Positions 26,159-34,517 of a DNA stretch of 64,000 nucleotides are shown piece after piece; positions within the stretch are counted from its first letter, which is position 1, and each line of letters begins with the position of its first letter. This stretch comes from Nocardia aurantiaca (lineage in GTDB: Bacteria > Actinomycetota > Actinomycetes > Mycobacteriales > Mycobacteriaceae): positions 186,001 through 250,000 of the forward strand of contig NZ_WMBB01000005.1 in NCBI RefSeq assembly GCF_009708175.1, written 5' to 3'. Under the pieces are notes generated by a model. That model was given only the letters and a program-made list of their open reading frames with translations, was not told the DNA's origin and made no database searches. The translations under genes were made by a program, and so were the position numbers.

Positions 26159-26230
26159 TTCTAACCGACAAAACAGCGATAGGGGTTGACGGCAGCTACT
26201 CGCCGTCGCTAACTTCTAACTTGTCAAACA
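26159..26230. promoter_or_regulatory. Paired TTCTAAC direct repeats in divergent spacer
   Basis: Two 17-bp near-direct repeats sharing TTCTAAC and a CAAA(A)CA end lie at 26159-26175 and 26214-26230, 55 bp apart. The second overlaps the predicted start point of the VOC promoter. TCTAAC (26215-26220) also pairs with GTTAGA (26241-26246) as an inverted repeat. Likely regulator binding sites; the protein is unknown, the CGNR protein being a candidate. Confidence 0.4.
26186..26215 (+). promoter_or_regulatory. Candidate promoter of the VOC gene
   Basis: TTGACG (26186-26191) and TAACTT (26210-26215), separated by 18 bp, fit an actinobacterial -35/-10 pair. They lie 50 bp upstream of the VOC start at 26266. 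Confidence 0.45.
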
Positions 26231-26265
26231 ATCTAAGATGGTTAGATAATCCGAAGGGGTTCACC

Positions 26266-26718
26266 ATGACCACACCTGTTCTCGCCACCGGGCACATCGG
26301 CCTCAATGTCACCGACCTCGACCGTTCGCTGGACTTCTACCGCCGCGCCCTCGGCTTCGAACAGCTCGGCGCCGGTGGTGAAGGCGCCCAGCGATTCGCC
26401 TTCCTCGGCCGCGACGGCAAGCTCCAGGTCACCCTGTGGCAACAGAGCGATGGCGAGTTCTCACCGAAAACCCCTGGCCTGCACCATCTCTCGTTCCAGG
26501 TGGACAGCATCGACCAGGTGCGCGCGATCGAATCGGCCCTGAAGGCCCTGGATGTCGCCTTCGCCCACGATGGCGTGGTCGCCCACCGCGAGGGCGCGGC
26601 CTCGGGCGGCATCTTCTTCATCGACCCCGACGGCATCCGTCTCGAGGTCTACGCCCCCACCGGCGCCGACCACGCCCCGGCCCCGTCCGGCGCCGCCCCC
26701 ACCTGCGGCTTCTTCTGA
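26266..26718 (+). CDS. VOC (glyoxalase/dioxygenase superfamily) protein
   Basis: A 150-residue vicinal-oxygen-chelate protein. Its two paired beta-alpha-beta modules start at GHIGLNVTDLDRSLDFYRRA and GLHHLSFQVDSIDQV. His8-region, His in GLHHLS, and the glutamate in IRLEVYAPTG are the expected metal ligands. Members include glyoxalases, dioxygenases and resistance proteins; the exact reaction is unclear. ATG 26266 is preferred because AAGGGGT precedes it. Confidence 0.87.
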   Translation: MTTPVLATGHIGLNVTDLDRSLDFYRRALGFEQLGAGGEGAQRFAFLGRDGKLQVTLWQQSDGEFSPKTPGLHHLSFQVDSIDQVRAIESALKALDVAFAHDGVVAHREGAASGGIFFIDPDGIRLEVYAPTGADHAPAPSGAAPTCGFF

Positions 26719-26782
26719 GCCGGAACATCGGCCACCATCGGAATTCGCGGCCGCGGCGCGACAGGCCCTGAGGGGAGCTCAC

Positions 26783-27685
26783 ATGAACGACATATCGACC
26801 CGGGTCGCGTACCACCCGGGTGAGCTGGCCGTGCAGCAGCGGATGGGGCAGGCCGATATCGCTCAGCGCGTCGGCCGGATGATCCGGGCCGATATTCCGG
26901 CCGCCGCGGCGCAATTCCTGGCCGAGCAGCCCATGATCGTGGTGGCCACGGCCGATGACGCCGGGAGGATGTGGGCGAGTCAGCTGGTCGGCCCGCCCGG
27001 CTTCGTCCACGCCTCCGGTGCGCGCACCATCGAGGTGGAGGCGGTCCCGGTGGATGGTGATCCGCTCGCTGAATCGCTGCGGGGCCCGAGGCACGTCGGC
27101 ATGATCGCGCTGCGGCCGCAACTGCGCCGGCGTATGCGGGTCAATGGCGTGATCACACCCACCGCGACCGGTCTGCGCATCGACACCGACCAGGTGTATT
27201 CGAACTGCCCGAAATACATCTCCCGGCGCGGCATCGAGGCCGTGGCGACCGGCGAAACCTCCTCGGTCCGCCGCGCCACCGCGCTGAATGACGCCCAGCG
27301 GCATCTCATCTCACGCGCCGACGCCTTCTTCGTCGCCTCCGCCGACGCCGACGGCAATGCCGACGCCTCCCATCGCGGCGGCAATCCCGGCTTCCTGCAG
27401 GTGCTTTCCTCGACCCGCCTGCGCTGGCCCGACTACCGCGGCAACTCCATGTTCATGACCCTCGGCAATATCGCCGCCGACCCCCGCTGCGGCCTGCTCA
27501 TCCCCGATTGGCGTACGGGCGCCACCCTGCAGCTCACCGGCACCGCCGAGATCACCTGGGACGATGCCGCTTTCACCGCCGGTGCCCAATGCGCCATCGA
27601 CTTCACCCTCACCGAGGTCGTCGAGATCTCGGCAGCCACTCCGCTGCGGTGGAGCGCCCCCGAGCTGTCCCCGGCCAACCCCTGA
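26783..27685 (+). CDS. Pyridoxamine 5'-phosphate oxidase-related flavin-binding protein
   Basis: A 300-residue protein with an internal PNPOx-like split-barrel domain (FLAEQPMIVVATADDAGRMW and a second copy-like segment RADAFFVASADADGNADASH), plus LRWPDYRGNSMFMTLGNIAA. This pattern is typical of pyridoxamine oxidase-like proteins that bind FMN or F420. ATG 26783 follows GAGGGGAG. It lies 64 bp after the VOC gene and may be cotranscribed with it. Confidence 0.82.
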   Translation: MNDISTRVAYHPGELAVQQRMGQADIAQRVGRMIRADIPAAAAQFLAEQPMIVVATADDAGRMWASQLVGPPGFVHASGARTIEVEAVPVDGDPLAESLRGPRHVGMIALRPQLRRRMRVNGVITPTATGLRIDTDQVYSNCPKYISRRGIEAVATGETSSVRRATALNDAQRHLISRADAFFVASADADGNADASHRGGNPGFLQVLSSTRLRWPDYRGNSMFMTLGNIAADPRCGLLIPDWRTGATLQLTGTAEITWDDAAFTAGAQCAIDFTLTEVVEISAATPLRWSAPELSPANP

Positions 27686-27772
27686 CCGCTCCCTGGCGGG
27701 TGTCCCCGCGCACCACGATGAACACACGCCGGCCGATCCCGGCCGACCACTCGACTCGAAAGGTCCCGACCC

Positions 27773-28225
27773 ATGCGTCCTCCACTGCCGCCCTTCGACC
27801 TCGAATCCGCCGAACTCAAGGTTCGAGCCGCCGAAAATGCCTGGAACACACGCGATCCCGAGAAGGTCGCGCAGGCGTATACCGAGGATTCCGTCTGGCG
27901 CAACCGCGACGAGTTCCTCACCGGTCACGCCGAAATCGTCGACTTCCTGAAGCGCAAGTGGGCCAAGGAGAACGGCTACGCCCTCCGCAAGGATCTCTGG
28001 ACCTACACGGGCAACCGCATCGCCGTCCGCTTCCAATACGAATGGCACGACGACAACGGCCAGTGGCACCGCAGCTATGGCAACGAACTCTGGGAATTCG
28101 CCCCCGACGGCCGCATGTCCCGCCGCGAGGCCAGCATCAACGACGTCCCCATTGCCGAGGATGAGCGCCGGATCTTCGGCCCCCGCACCCCGGAAGAGGA
28201 CTCCGAAGCCCTCCCCCTTCAGTGA
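27773..28225 (+). CDS. DUF1348 (NTF2-like) protein
   Basis: A 150-residue protein matching DUF1348, an NTF2-fold family. Conserved segments are [59 protein letters not shown] and [20 protein letters not shown]. No activity is established. It follows the PNPOx-like gene by 87 bp on the same strand. Confidence 0.9.
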   Translation: MRPPLPPFDLESAELKVRAAENAWNTRDPEKVAQAYTEDSVWRNRDEFLTGHAEIVDFLKRKWAKENGYALRKDLWTYTGNRIAVRFQYEWHDDNGQWHRSYGNELWEFAPDGRMSRREASINDVPIAEDERRIFGPRTPEEDSEALPLQ

Positions 28226-28400
28226 TACCGAGATCAAGGGGCTCTGCCGTGGTGAATGTCGCCACCAGACCGGTGTGACGCAGTAGGGGCAGCGGCAGCA
28301 TCGATGCGGTGCTGCGGGATTCGATGATCAGGAACGAAATCGATGCCGCCGCACCGGGTGGCGCTCCACCCCGTCGCGGCGGCCGGCCCGCGACGGGCGG

Positions 28401-28658
28401 GTGCATCCGGCGCATCTGGAACAGGTCGGCACGGCGATCAGCGAGCATCCGGAGGTCGCGTATCTGGCCGCGGTCACCGGGCCCGCGAATCTGACGGCGT
28501 CGGTGGTGTGCCGGGACAATGCGCACCTCTACCGGTATGTCACCGAGCGGCTGGGGGCGCTGCCGGGGATCAATGACATCGAGGTGACGCCCGCGCTGCG
28601 CATCTTCAAGCAGTCACAGAGCCTGATCGACGCTCGCAAGATCGCGGTCGCGCCCTGA
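28401..28658 (+). pseudogene. AsnC/Lrp-family regulator remnant (ligand domain only)
   Basis: An 85-residue frame beginning at GTG 28401 encodes only the C-terminal RAM-like effector domain of an AsnC/Lrp regulator (HLEQVGTAISEHPEVAYLAA, VTGPANLTASVVCRDNAHLY, ALPGINDIEVTPALRIFKQS). The N-terminal helix-turn-helix expected in this family is missing. The 28226-28400 sequence upstream contains no intact frame for it. It is probably a truncated gene; expression as a stand-alone effector domain is possible but less likely. Confidence 0.6.
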
Positions 28659-28736
28659 GCGCTCGGGGAGACGAATGGGCGCTTGCCGATCGTTTGCTAT
28701 CAGGTCATTCGTGTGTCGTCCAGCGCGTCACTTGCA

Positions 28737-28752
28737 TCGAACACCTGTTCGT
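28737..28752. promoter_or_regulatory. LexA SOS box upstream of recA
   Basis: TCGAACACCTGTTCGT matches the actinobacterial/Bacillus-type LexA consensus TCGAAC-N4-GTTCGA with one mismatch at the last base. It is 91 bp before the recA start and 20 bp upstream of the RecA-NDp-type promoter. Confidence 0.8.
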
Positions 28753-28771
28753 CTAAGCTCGTCGTCGGAAC

Positions 28772-28794
28772 TTGTCGGTGCCTCCCTCTAACGT
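28772..28794 (+). promoter_or_regulatory. RecA-NDp / PafBC-type DNA-damage promoter of recA
   Basis: TTGTCGGTG (28772-28780), 8 bp, then TAACGT (28789-28794) is an exact fit to the mycobacterial LexA-independent DNA-damage promoter motif tTGTCRGTG-N8-TAnnnT, which is controlled by PafBC. It is 49 bp upstream of recA. Confidence 0.8.
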
Positions 28795-28842
28795 GAGCGC
28801 CAACCACAGCATGAGACAACCCGTCGAGAAGGGGACCAGACG

Positions 28843-30969
28843 ATGGCACCACAGGCTTTCGACCGCGACAAAGCGCTCGAACTGGCGTTGGCCCAGGTCG
28901 AGAAGAGCTTCGGCAAGGGCGCGGTGATGCGCCTGGGGGAGGAGCAGCGTCAGCCGATCGCGGTGATCCCCACCGGATCCATCTCGCTGGACGTCGCCCT
29001 GGGCATCGGTGGTCTGCCGCGTGGCCGCGTCGTCGAGATCTACGGTCCGGAATCTTCGGGTAAGACCACCGTCGCCCTGCACGCGGTCGCCAACGCGCAG
29101 GCCGCCGGCGGTGTCGCCGCCTTCATCGACGCCGAGCACGCGCTGGATCCCGACTACGCCCGCAAGCTGGGTGTCGACACCGACGCACTGCTGGTCTCCC
29201 AGCCCGATACCGGTGAGCAGGCCCTCGAAATCGCCGACATGCTGGTGCGTTCCGGCGCCATCGACATCATCGTCATCGACTCCGTCGCCGCCCTGGTGCC
29301 GCGCGCCGAGATCGAGGGCGAAATGGGCGATAGCCACGTCGGCCTCCAGGCCCGCCTGATGAGCCAGGCCCTGCGCAAGATGACCAGCGCCCTGAACAAC
29401 TCCGGCACCACCGCCATCTTCATCAACCAGTTGCGCGAGAAGATCGGTGTCATGTTCGGCTGTTTCAACTACGGCACTCGGGTGCAGTTGGCGGACGGCA
29501 CCACCGAGAAGATCGGCAAGATCGTCAACCAGAGGATGGATGTCGAGGTGCTGTCCTACGACCCCGACACGAACCGGGTCGTGCCGCGCCGTGTGGTGAA
29601 CTGGTTCGACAATGGTCCGGCCGATCACTTCCTGCAGTTCACCGTTGAAAAGTCCAGTGGCAACGGACGTTCCCAATTCGCCGCTACCCCGAACCATCTC
29701 ATCCGCACACCGGGCGGTTGGGCCGAAGCAAGTGACATCATCGCCGGTGACCGGGTGCTCGCAGCGGAGACCTTCCGGCTGAGCGAGCAACAGCTGCAGG
29801 TCGTGCTCGGCTCGTTGATGGGTGATGGCAACCTGTCGCCGAACCGCAACGACCGCAACGGAGTTCACTTCCGGATGGGGCATGGCGCGAAGCAGCATGA
29901 GTACCTGGATTGGAAGTTGTCGCTGCTCAGCAACATCGAGCATTCGGTCCGAGTGAACGACAAGGGTGCGAAGTTCGCCGACTTCACCCCGTTGCCCGAA
30001 CTGGGTGACCTTCAACGCGCTGTGTACCTGGGCGATGGCAAGAAGTTCCTCTCCGAGGAGTACCTGAAGGCTCTCACCCCCTTGGCCTTGGCCATCTGGT
30101 ACATGGATGATGGTTCGTTCACCTTGCGCTCCAAGGGATTGCAGGAGCGGACCGCTGGCGGCAGCGGCCGCATCGAAATCTGTGTCGAAGCCATGAGTGA
30201 GGGCTCACGCACACGTTTGCGCGACTACCTGCGTGACACCTACCGATTGAATGTGCGGCTGCGCGAGGCGGGTACCGCGGGTAAAGCGGTCCTTGTCTTC
30301 TCGACTGAGGCGACCGCACAGTTCCAGGAACTCGTGGCCCCATATATGGCACCGTCGATGGAATACAAGTTGCTGCCGCGCTTCCGTGGCCAGAGCACCG
30401 TCGTTGCGGAGTTTGTCGAACCCGTTCAGAAGCTGGTCCCCGCACGAGTTCTCGATGTGCATGTCAAGCCGCGGACCGGCTCGATGCACCGTTTCGATAT
30501 CGAGGTCGAGGGTAATCACAACTACTTCGTCGACGGCGTCATGGTGCACAACTCCCCCGAAACCACCACCGGTGGTAAAGCGCTGAAGTTCTACGCTTCG
30601 GTCCGTCTGGACGTCCGCCGTATCGAGACGTTGAAGGACGGTTCGGACGCGGTCGGTAACCGCACCCGCGTGAAGGTCGTCAAGAACAAGGTGAGCCCGC
30701 CGTTCAAGCAGGCCGAGTTCGACATCCTCTACGGCATCGGCATCTCCAAGGAGGGCTCGATCATCGACATGGGTGTCGACCAGGGCTTCATTCGCAAGTC
30801 GGGCTCCTGGTACACCTACGAGGGCGACCAGCTCGGCCAGGGCAAGGAGAACGCCCGCAAGTTCCTTATCGAGAACACCGACGTCCGCGACGAGATCGAG
30901 AAGAAGATCAAGGAGAAGCTCGGCATCGGCGCCGACGTCACCGCCGACGAGGCTCCCGCAGACTTCTGA
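28843..30969 (+). CDS. recA: RecA recombinase precursor interrupted by an intein
   Basis: A 708-codon precursor of the homologous-recombination and SOS coprotease RecA. The N-extein (1-206) contains Walker A GPESSGKT (68-75) and ends [10 protein letters not shown] 364-residue intein (207-570) follows, and the C-extein resumes with [20 protein letters not shown] to give a 344-residue mature RecA, the usual actinobacterial length. Splicing must succeed for RecA function. An SOS box and a PafBC-type promoter precede the gene, and recX starts 2 bp after the stop, so the two are coupled. Confidence 0.97.
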   Translation: MAPQAFDRDKALELALAQVEKSFGKGAVMRLGEEQRQPIAVIPTGSISLDVALGIGGLPRGRVVEIYGPESSGKTTVALHAVANAQAAGGVAAFIDAEHALDPDYARKLGVDTDALLVSQPDTGEQALEIADMLVRSGAIDIIVIDSVAALVPRAEIEGEMGDSHVGLQARLMSQALRKMTSALNNSGTTAIFINQLREKIGVMFGCFNYGTRVQLADGTTEKIGKIVNQRMDVEVLSYDPDTNRVVPRRVVNWFDNGPADHFLQFTVEKSSGNGRSQFAATPNHLIRTPGGWAEASDIIAGDRVLAAETFRLSEQQLQVVLGSLMGDGNLSPNRNDRNGVHFRMGHGAKQHEYLDWKLSLLSNIEHSVRVNDKGAKFADFTPLPELGDLQRAVYLGDGKKFLSEEYLKALTPLALAIWYMDDGSFTLRSKGLQERTAGGSGRIEICVEAMSEGSRTRLRDYLRDTYRLNVRLREAGTAGKAVLVFSTEATAQFQELVAPYMAPSMEYKLLPRFRGQSTVVAEFVEPVQKLVPARVLDVHVKPRTGSMHRFDIEVEGNHNYFVDGVMVHNSPETTTGGKALKFYASVRLDVRRIETLKDGSDAVGNRTRVKVVKNKVSPPFKQAEFDILYGIGISKEGSIIDMGVDQGFIRKSGSWYTYEGDQLGQGKENARKFLIENTDVRDEIEKKIKEKLGIGADVTADEAPADF
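29461..30552 (+). other. RecA intein with LAGLIDADG homing endonuclease
   Basis: Encodes residues 207-570 of the precursor. The first residue is Cys207 ([13 protein letters not shown], block A), and block B contains TPNH at 282-285. The two LAGLIDADG blocks are LGSLMGDG (322-329) and AIWYMDDG (417-424), each keeping its aspartate. The C-terminal splice block ends [11 protein letters not shown] with His569-Asn570, and the +1 extein residue is Ser571. All splicing residues are present, so it should be active. Insertion within [11 protein letters not shown] in the L2 loop is, from memory, the M. leprae-type site, not the M. tuberculosis site. Confidence 0.95.
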
Positions 30970-30971
30970 CC

Positions 30972-32930
30972 ATGACCTCTCGGGAAGAAGGGCCCCGGCC
31001 GAACTCGCCGGGGCCCCGCCTGGAAGCAGTGGAACGCCTCCGCCGCCAACTGGAGTCGACCGCCGACCGAGCGTCGCGCCCCACCGCTTCCAGGCTCCGG
31101 CACCCCGAGCCCGGCCACGACCTCTTCGGCGACAGCTCCGACGACCCCTACACCGCCGGCATCGGCACCTGGAACTACGGCCCCGCCGACCACCCCGCGT
31201 CCTATCTTCCTGTCCCCGAAGACAATTCGGTGGATGCCCATCGCTCCACCTGGCGAACAACAGACGACGCGCCCTCCGTAACCGAACCCTTCCTGTCACA
31301 ACGGCCCCTGCCCTCCGACGAATCCCGGCGGCGGATCTCCAACCCTTCGCGGCCGGAATCCCCCGACTCGAGTTCGCCCATCGCGGAACCTGCGGCCGCA
31401 GAGCCGATCTCGCCGATTGCGAACCGGGATGACAAGTTGCGCGCGGCGCGGGCTGCGTTGGCCGAGGCGACTGCGGCGGTGGCGGCGAAGGCGGCGGGGG
31501 AGACGGCGGGCTCGGAGCGGGATCGTCACCGGAGGACTCGCACATCCGAGTCGGCCTCCTTCGAGCGGGAGAGGCGGGGCTTCCGCGACGAGGCGCCCGC
31601 GGCGGAGGAGTTCACGAATGGGGGAGATGGGGACGTCGGTCAGGTTCCTGTGGCGAAACGAGATGGCGCGCAAGCGGATCGGCGGGCACGTGGAGGGCGG
31701 CCGCGGCGCGGGGCGGAGCCGACGAGCGGCGGAGATGGTCGTGGCGCTTCTGGCGACATTGATCAGGAGGGGGCCGGCCCGGCGGAGGACGAGTTCGGGC
31801 AGGGCACCCGGTGGGGTAGACGTGGTCGGGCGCGGCCGGATTCCGGAGGGGGCTCGGGGGAGCCGGGTGTTGCGACGGGTGGGGGGACCGACGCGCAGGC
31901 GAAGGATGTGTGTCTGCGGTTGCTGACCGATCGGTCTCGGAGCCGGGCCGAGTTGGCGGATCGATTGGCGGAGCAGGGGTTCAGTGCCGCGGTCGTGAAG
32001 CGGGTGCTGGATCGGCTGGCCGAGGTGGGGTTGGTCGATGACGCGGCCTTCGCTCAGCAATGGGTGCGGTCGCGGCACACCTATTCGGGCAAGGGCAAGA
32101 AGGTTCTGGCCGAGGAGTTGCGGCGCAAGGGAATCGCGCCCGAGCATGCCGAGCCAGCCCTCGAGTCGTTGACCGCCGAGGACGAGACCATCCGCGCGGC
32201 GGAGCTGGTCCGCCGCAAACTGCAAACCCTCGCCCCGGACCTCGACCGCGACAAAGCCATCCGCCGCCTCGTGGCGATGCTGGCCCGCCGCGGATACAAC
32301 CCTGTCACCGCCTACGCGGTGGTGACGGCAGAGCTCCCCGCACCACGTCCCCGTGACGCGGAAGCCTCGCCTGTCCAGCGTCCCGCCGCATCCCGCCACG
32401 AGTCCCCTTGCGACGACGCGGATTCCGCGACGGAGCTGGTCCGCGCCAAGCTCCGCACCCTCTCCCCGCGCCTCGACCGCGACACGGCCACCCGCCGCCT
32501 GGTAGGCATGCTGGCCCGCCGCGGCTACAACTCCGGCACCGCCTACGCCGTGGTGACGGCGGAGCTGGCCGCGTCAGCCGTACTCGACACGACCGAGCAG
32601 AGGCCCGATCGCCGCGAACAGACCGGCGAGAGCCCGGGCCCGTCCGCGACTCGCCGCGCCGGGTTCGCGCCGCGTCGCGAGCCTGTTCCGATCGACGATT
32701 CGGGCGACGATGATTCCGCGGACGCGTCGGAGCCCAGCTCATTCGATGACGAGCAGGCCCGCGCGGCCGAACTGGTTCGCGCCAAACTTCGCACCCTGCC
32801 CCGAGACCTGGACCGCGAGAAGGCCATACGGCGCCTGGTCGGTGTGCTGGCCCGCCGCGGCTTCAGCCAATCCCTCGCCTACACAGTAGTGAAGGCCGAA
32901 TTGGCGGATGCCGGGCCGGGTGGTGACTGA
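30972..32930 (+). CDS. recX: Giant RecX with long N-terminal extension and triplicated C-terminal module
   Basis: RecX inhibits RecA filament growth and coprotease activity and is normally 150-200 aa. This one is 652 aa. Residues 1-308 are low-complexity, Ser/Pro/Gly/Arg-rich and probably disordered. The RecX core starts near 310 (AKDVCLRLLTDRSRSRAELA, then FSAAVVKRVLDRLAEVGLVD and the second module). The third helical module then occurs three times: 411-455, 488-532 and 600-644. It lies 2 bp after recA. No frameshift is needed for the fused architecture. The N-terminal stretch might instead contain an over-long start; internal ATG/GTG starts cannot be excluded. Confidence 0.88.
   Translation: MTSREEGPRPNSPGPRLEAVERLRRQLESTADRASRPTASRLRHPEPGHDLFGDSSDDPYTAGIGTWNYGPADHPASYLPVPEDNSVDAHRSTWRTTDDAPSVTEPFLSQRPLPSDESRRRISNPSRPESPDSSSPIAEPAAAEPISPIANRDDKLRAARAALAEATAAVAAKAAGETAGSERDRHRRTRTSESASFERERRGFRDEAPAAEEFTNGGDGDVGQVPVAKRDGAQADRRARGGRPRRGAEPTSGGDGRGASGDIDQEGAGPAEDEFGQGTRWGRRGRARPDSGGGSGEPGVATGGGTDAQAKDVCLRLLTDRSRSRAELADRLAEQGFSAAVVKRVLDRLAEVGLVDDAAFAQQWVRSRHTYSGKGKKVLAEELRRKGIAPEHAEPALESLTAEDETIRAAELVRRKLQTLAPDLDRDKAIRRLVAMLARRGYNPVTAYAVVTAELPAPRPRDAEASPVQRPAASRHESPCDDADSATELVRAKLRTLSPRLDRDTATRRLVGMLARRGYNSGTAYAVVTAELAASAVLDTTEQRPDRREQTGESPGPSATRRAGFAPRREPVPIDDSGDDDSADASEPSSFDDEQARAAELVRAKLRTLPRDLDREKAIRRLVGVLARRGFSQSLAYTVVKAELADAGPGGD
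32202..32903 (+). repeat. Three tandem RecX third-module coding repeats
   Basis: 45-codon units at 32202-32336, 32433-32567 and 32769-32903. Each begins ELVR(R/A)KL(Q/R)TL and continues with a DLDR/LDR stretch, then RRLV(A/G)(M/V)LARRG(Y/F) and AY(A/T)VV(T/K)AEL. Linkers of 32 and 67 residues, Pro/Asp/Ser-rich, separate them. The copies are similar but not identical at DNA level, so this is not an assembly duplication. Confidence 0.9.
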
Positions 32931-32942
32931 CAGAATCGGGGG

Positions 32943-33620
32943 ATGAACGAGGGGGTCGTCGCGGCCTTGCGGGAGCTCGGGCGGGTGTTCACCGGGTATC
33001 CCCGGCGTCCGGTGCTCGAGCGGTGCCCGCATTGCGGGCCGCCGGTGCGGGTCGAGGATGTGGACCTGTTCTGGCTGAGCATCAAGCTCGGGAACACCGT
33101 TGGAGATGGTGATGATGTGAAGGCGCTCTTGCCCTCGCTATTCGAGCGACTCGTCATGAGCGATGAGCTCGATCCCGGCGTCGTGCTGAACAAGCTTCCG
33201 CATCAGAATTGGCAGTCTTGGCCGGCGGCGGAACAGTCGGCCGTCCACGGATTCCTCGATCAGGTGTGGCGGGCGGTCCTCTCCGAATTCCCTTCCAGAA
33301 CAGGCGCCTTCGCCGATCCCGCCGATTTCCTGCGAGCAGTGGCCGCTGCGGACCTACCACTCGACCGGTTCTTGGCGATCTGGGACGAGCAGGCCGGCGA
33401 GGCCCCGGACCGCCATCTCGCCGAGTTCGTGAACAACACCCTGCCCTCGTGCCGCGTCGAGACGGTGATTCTCGTCTGGGTCGGCCGGAAAGCAGTACGG
33501 AACAGGCTGTTTCGCGCATACGAGCGTGAGCATGAGAATCCGGAATGGGCGGACATCTTCGCGCGCGCTTACGATCTCGCGGCCACTTTCGGCGCGGACC
33601 TCGGGTCTATCTCCACTTGA
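32943..33620 (+). CDS. Hypothetical protein with N-terminal Cys pair
   Basis: A 225-residue soluble protein, ATG 32943, 12 bp after recX. It has an ERCPHCGPPVRVEDVDLFWL segment with a CPHC knuckle that could bind zinc, followed by helical sequence rich in Trp and Leu (KLPHQNWQSWPAAEQSAVHG, HENPEWADIFARAYDLA). Similar proteins occur in actinobacteria without assigned function, from memory. Its 3' end overlaps the convergent DoxX gene by 14 bp. Confidence 0.7.
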   Translation: MNEGVVAALRELGRVFTGYPRRPVLERCPHCGPPVRVEDVDLFWLSIKLGNTVGDGDDVKALLPSLFERLVMSDELDPGVVLNKLPHQNWQSWPAAEQSAVHGFLDQVWRAVLSEFPSRTGAFADPADFLRAVAAADLPLDRFLAIWDEQAGEAPDRHLAEFVNNTLPSCRVETVILVWVGRKAVRNRLFRAYEREHENPEWADIFARAYDLAATFGADLGSIST

Positions 33621-34137
33621 ACGCCAAGGTGATCACCGCGGCCACGATGGCGAGTCCGAGGGAGGCCGCGCCCCAGACCGGACCACGTCGTGCCCACGGC
33701 CGGTTGTGGTCGAGCGAGAATCGGCCCGGCCCTGCGATCGCGATGGTCAGCGCGGCGACGGCGAACAACAGGGCGCTCTCATAGCCCATCAGCCCGTGAT
33801 GCCAGGTCGCGTTCATGGCATTGATCATGGTGCCGATGGCGACAGCCGCCCCGAGCGGCGTGAGCAGGCCGAGAAACAGCAGTGTGCCGCCTGTGAATTC
33901 GCACAGCCCGGCCAGCGTGCCGAACAACCGGCCGGGGTGATACCCGAGCTTCTCGAAACCCGCGGTGGTCTGCCGCCACCCGGCCCCATTGAACCAGCCG
34001 AACAGCTTCTGGCTCCCGTGCACGAACATCAGCCCGCCGAAGAACACCCGCAACACCAGCAACCCGACATCAACGGCGACGGAATCGGTGTTCTCGCGCG
34101 GACCGCTGATGTGCTTGCCGGTGACGTTGGTGGCCAT
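33607..34137 (-). CDS. DoxX family membrane protein
   Basis: A 176-residue four-helix membrane protein of the DoxX/SURF4-like family (VGLLVLRVFFGGLMFVHGSQ, KLFGWFNGAGWRQTTAGFEK, LGYHPGRLFGTLAGLCEFTG). Mycobacterial DoxX forms a membrane complex linked to thiol and oxidative stress. Its own partners are not visible here. ATG 34137 (MATNVTGKH) is preferred to the longer open frame. Confidence 0.85.
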   Translation of the reverse strand: MATNVTGKHISGPRENTDSVAVDVGLLVLRVFFGGLMFVHGSQKLFGWFNGAGWRQTTAGFEKLGYHPGRLFGTLAGLCEFTGGTLLFLGLLTPLGAAVAIGTMINAMNATWHHGLMGYESALLFAVAALTIAIAGPGRFSLDHNRPWARRGPVWGAASLGLAIVAAVITLAFKWR

Positions 34138-34502
34138 GACGCCCCACTTCGATCGATGAAGCGGATTGATGAAACAATCCGTTTTCCGTCCCACGGATAG
34201 ATACGCGGCAGCCCCCGAGATGGTTCAACCGCGGGTTCGCCGCCTCTCCGTGTCGGTGATTCTGGCTGATTCCCGGGGAGGCCGCCGAAATGAACTGGTT
34301 TCGGGGTGCGTCGCCGATGAGTACGCGGTGCAGGAACGCCACCCGTCATGACGGCTGAGATCGTCGGATGGGCGAATTGGTTCCGCGATTTCGACCGATG
34401 GGCGACGGTGCTGACGGATCAGGGCACGATCGTCCAGGTGGCCGACCGGCGGGAAGGAGGTTGTTGTTCCTGCCGGAGTAGCCGCTCGCGATCGGTCGAT
34501 GC
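34138..34502. other. Intergenic region without a supported gene
   Basis: No frame here has a convincing start, ribosome-binding site or family resemblance. A rightward frame from ATG 34348 opens with MTAEIVGWANWFRDFDRW, but it soon becomes Cys/Arg/Ser-rich and runs through the poly-G tract. It could be a short gene fragment. The part next to DoxX is relatively AT-rich and probably carries its promoter. Confidence 0.4.
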
Positions 34503-34517
34503 GGGGGGGGGGGGGGG
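34503..34517. repeat. 15-bp poly-G homopolymer
   Basis: Fifteen consecutive G residues, the longest mononucleotide run noticed in the window. It ends exactly at the stop codon of the small leftward membrane-protein gene (TCA at 34518-34520), so length changes would not alter that protein. Confidence 0.95.

Noticed and set aside
30972..31900. Separate gene fused by mistake to the RecX N-terminus
   Set aside because: The 300-residue region is low-complexity with no domain and has no internal stop; treated as a disordered RecX extension.
34503..34517. Poly-G tract as a phase-variation switch
   Set aside because: It is not inside a recognisable rightward gene and abuts a stop codon on the other strand, so length change has no evident coding effect.
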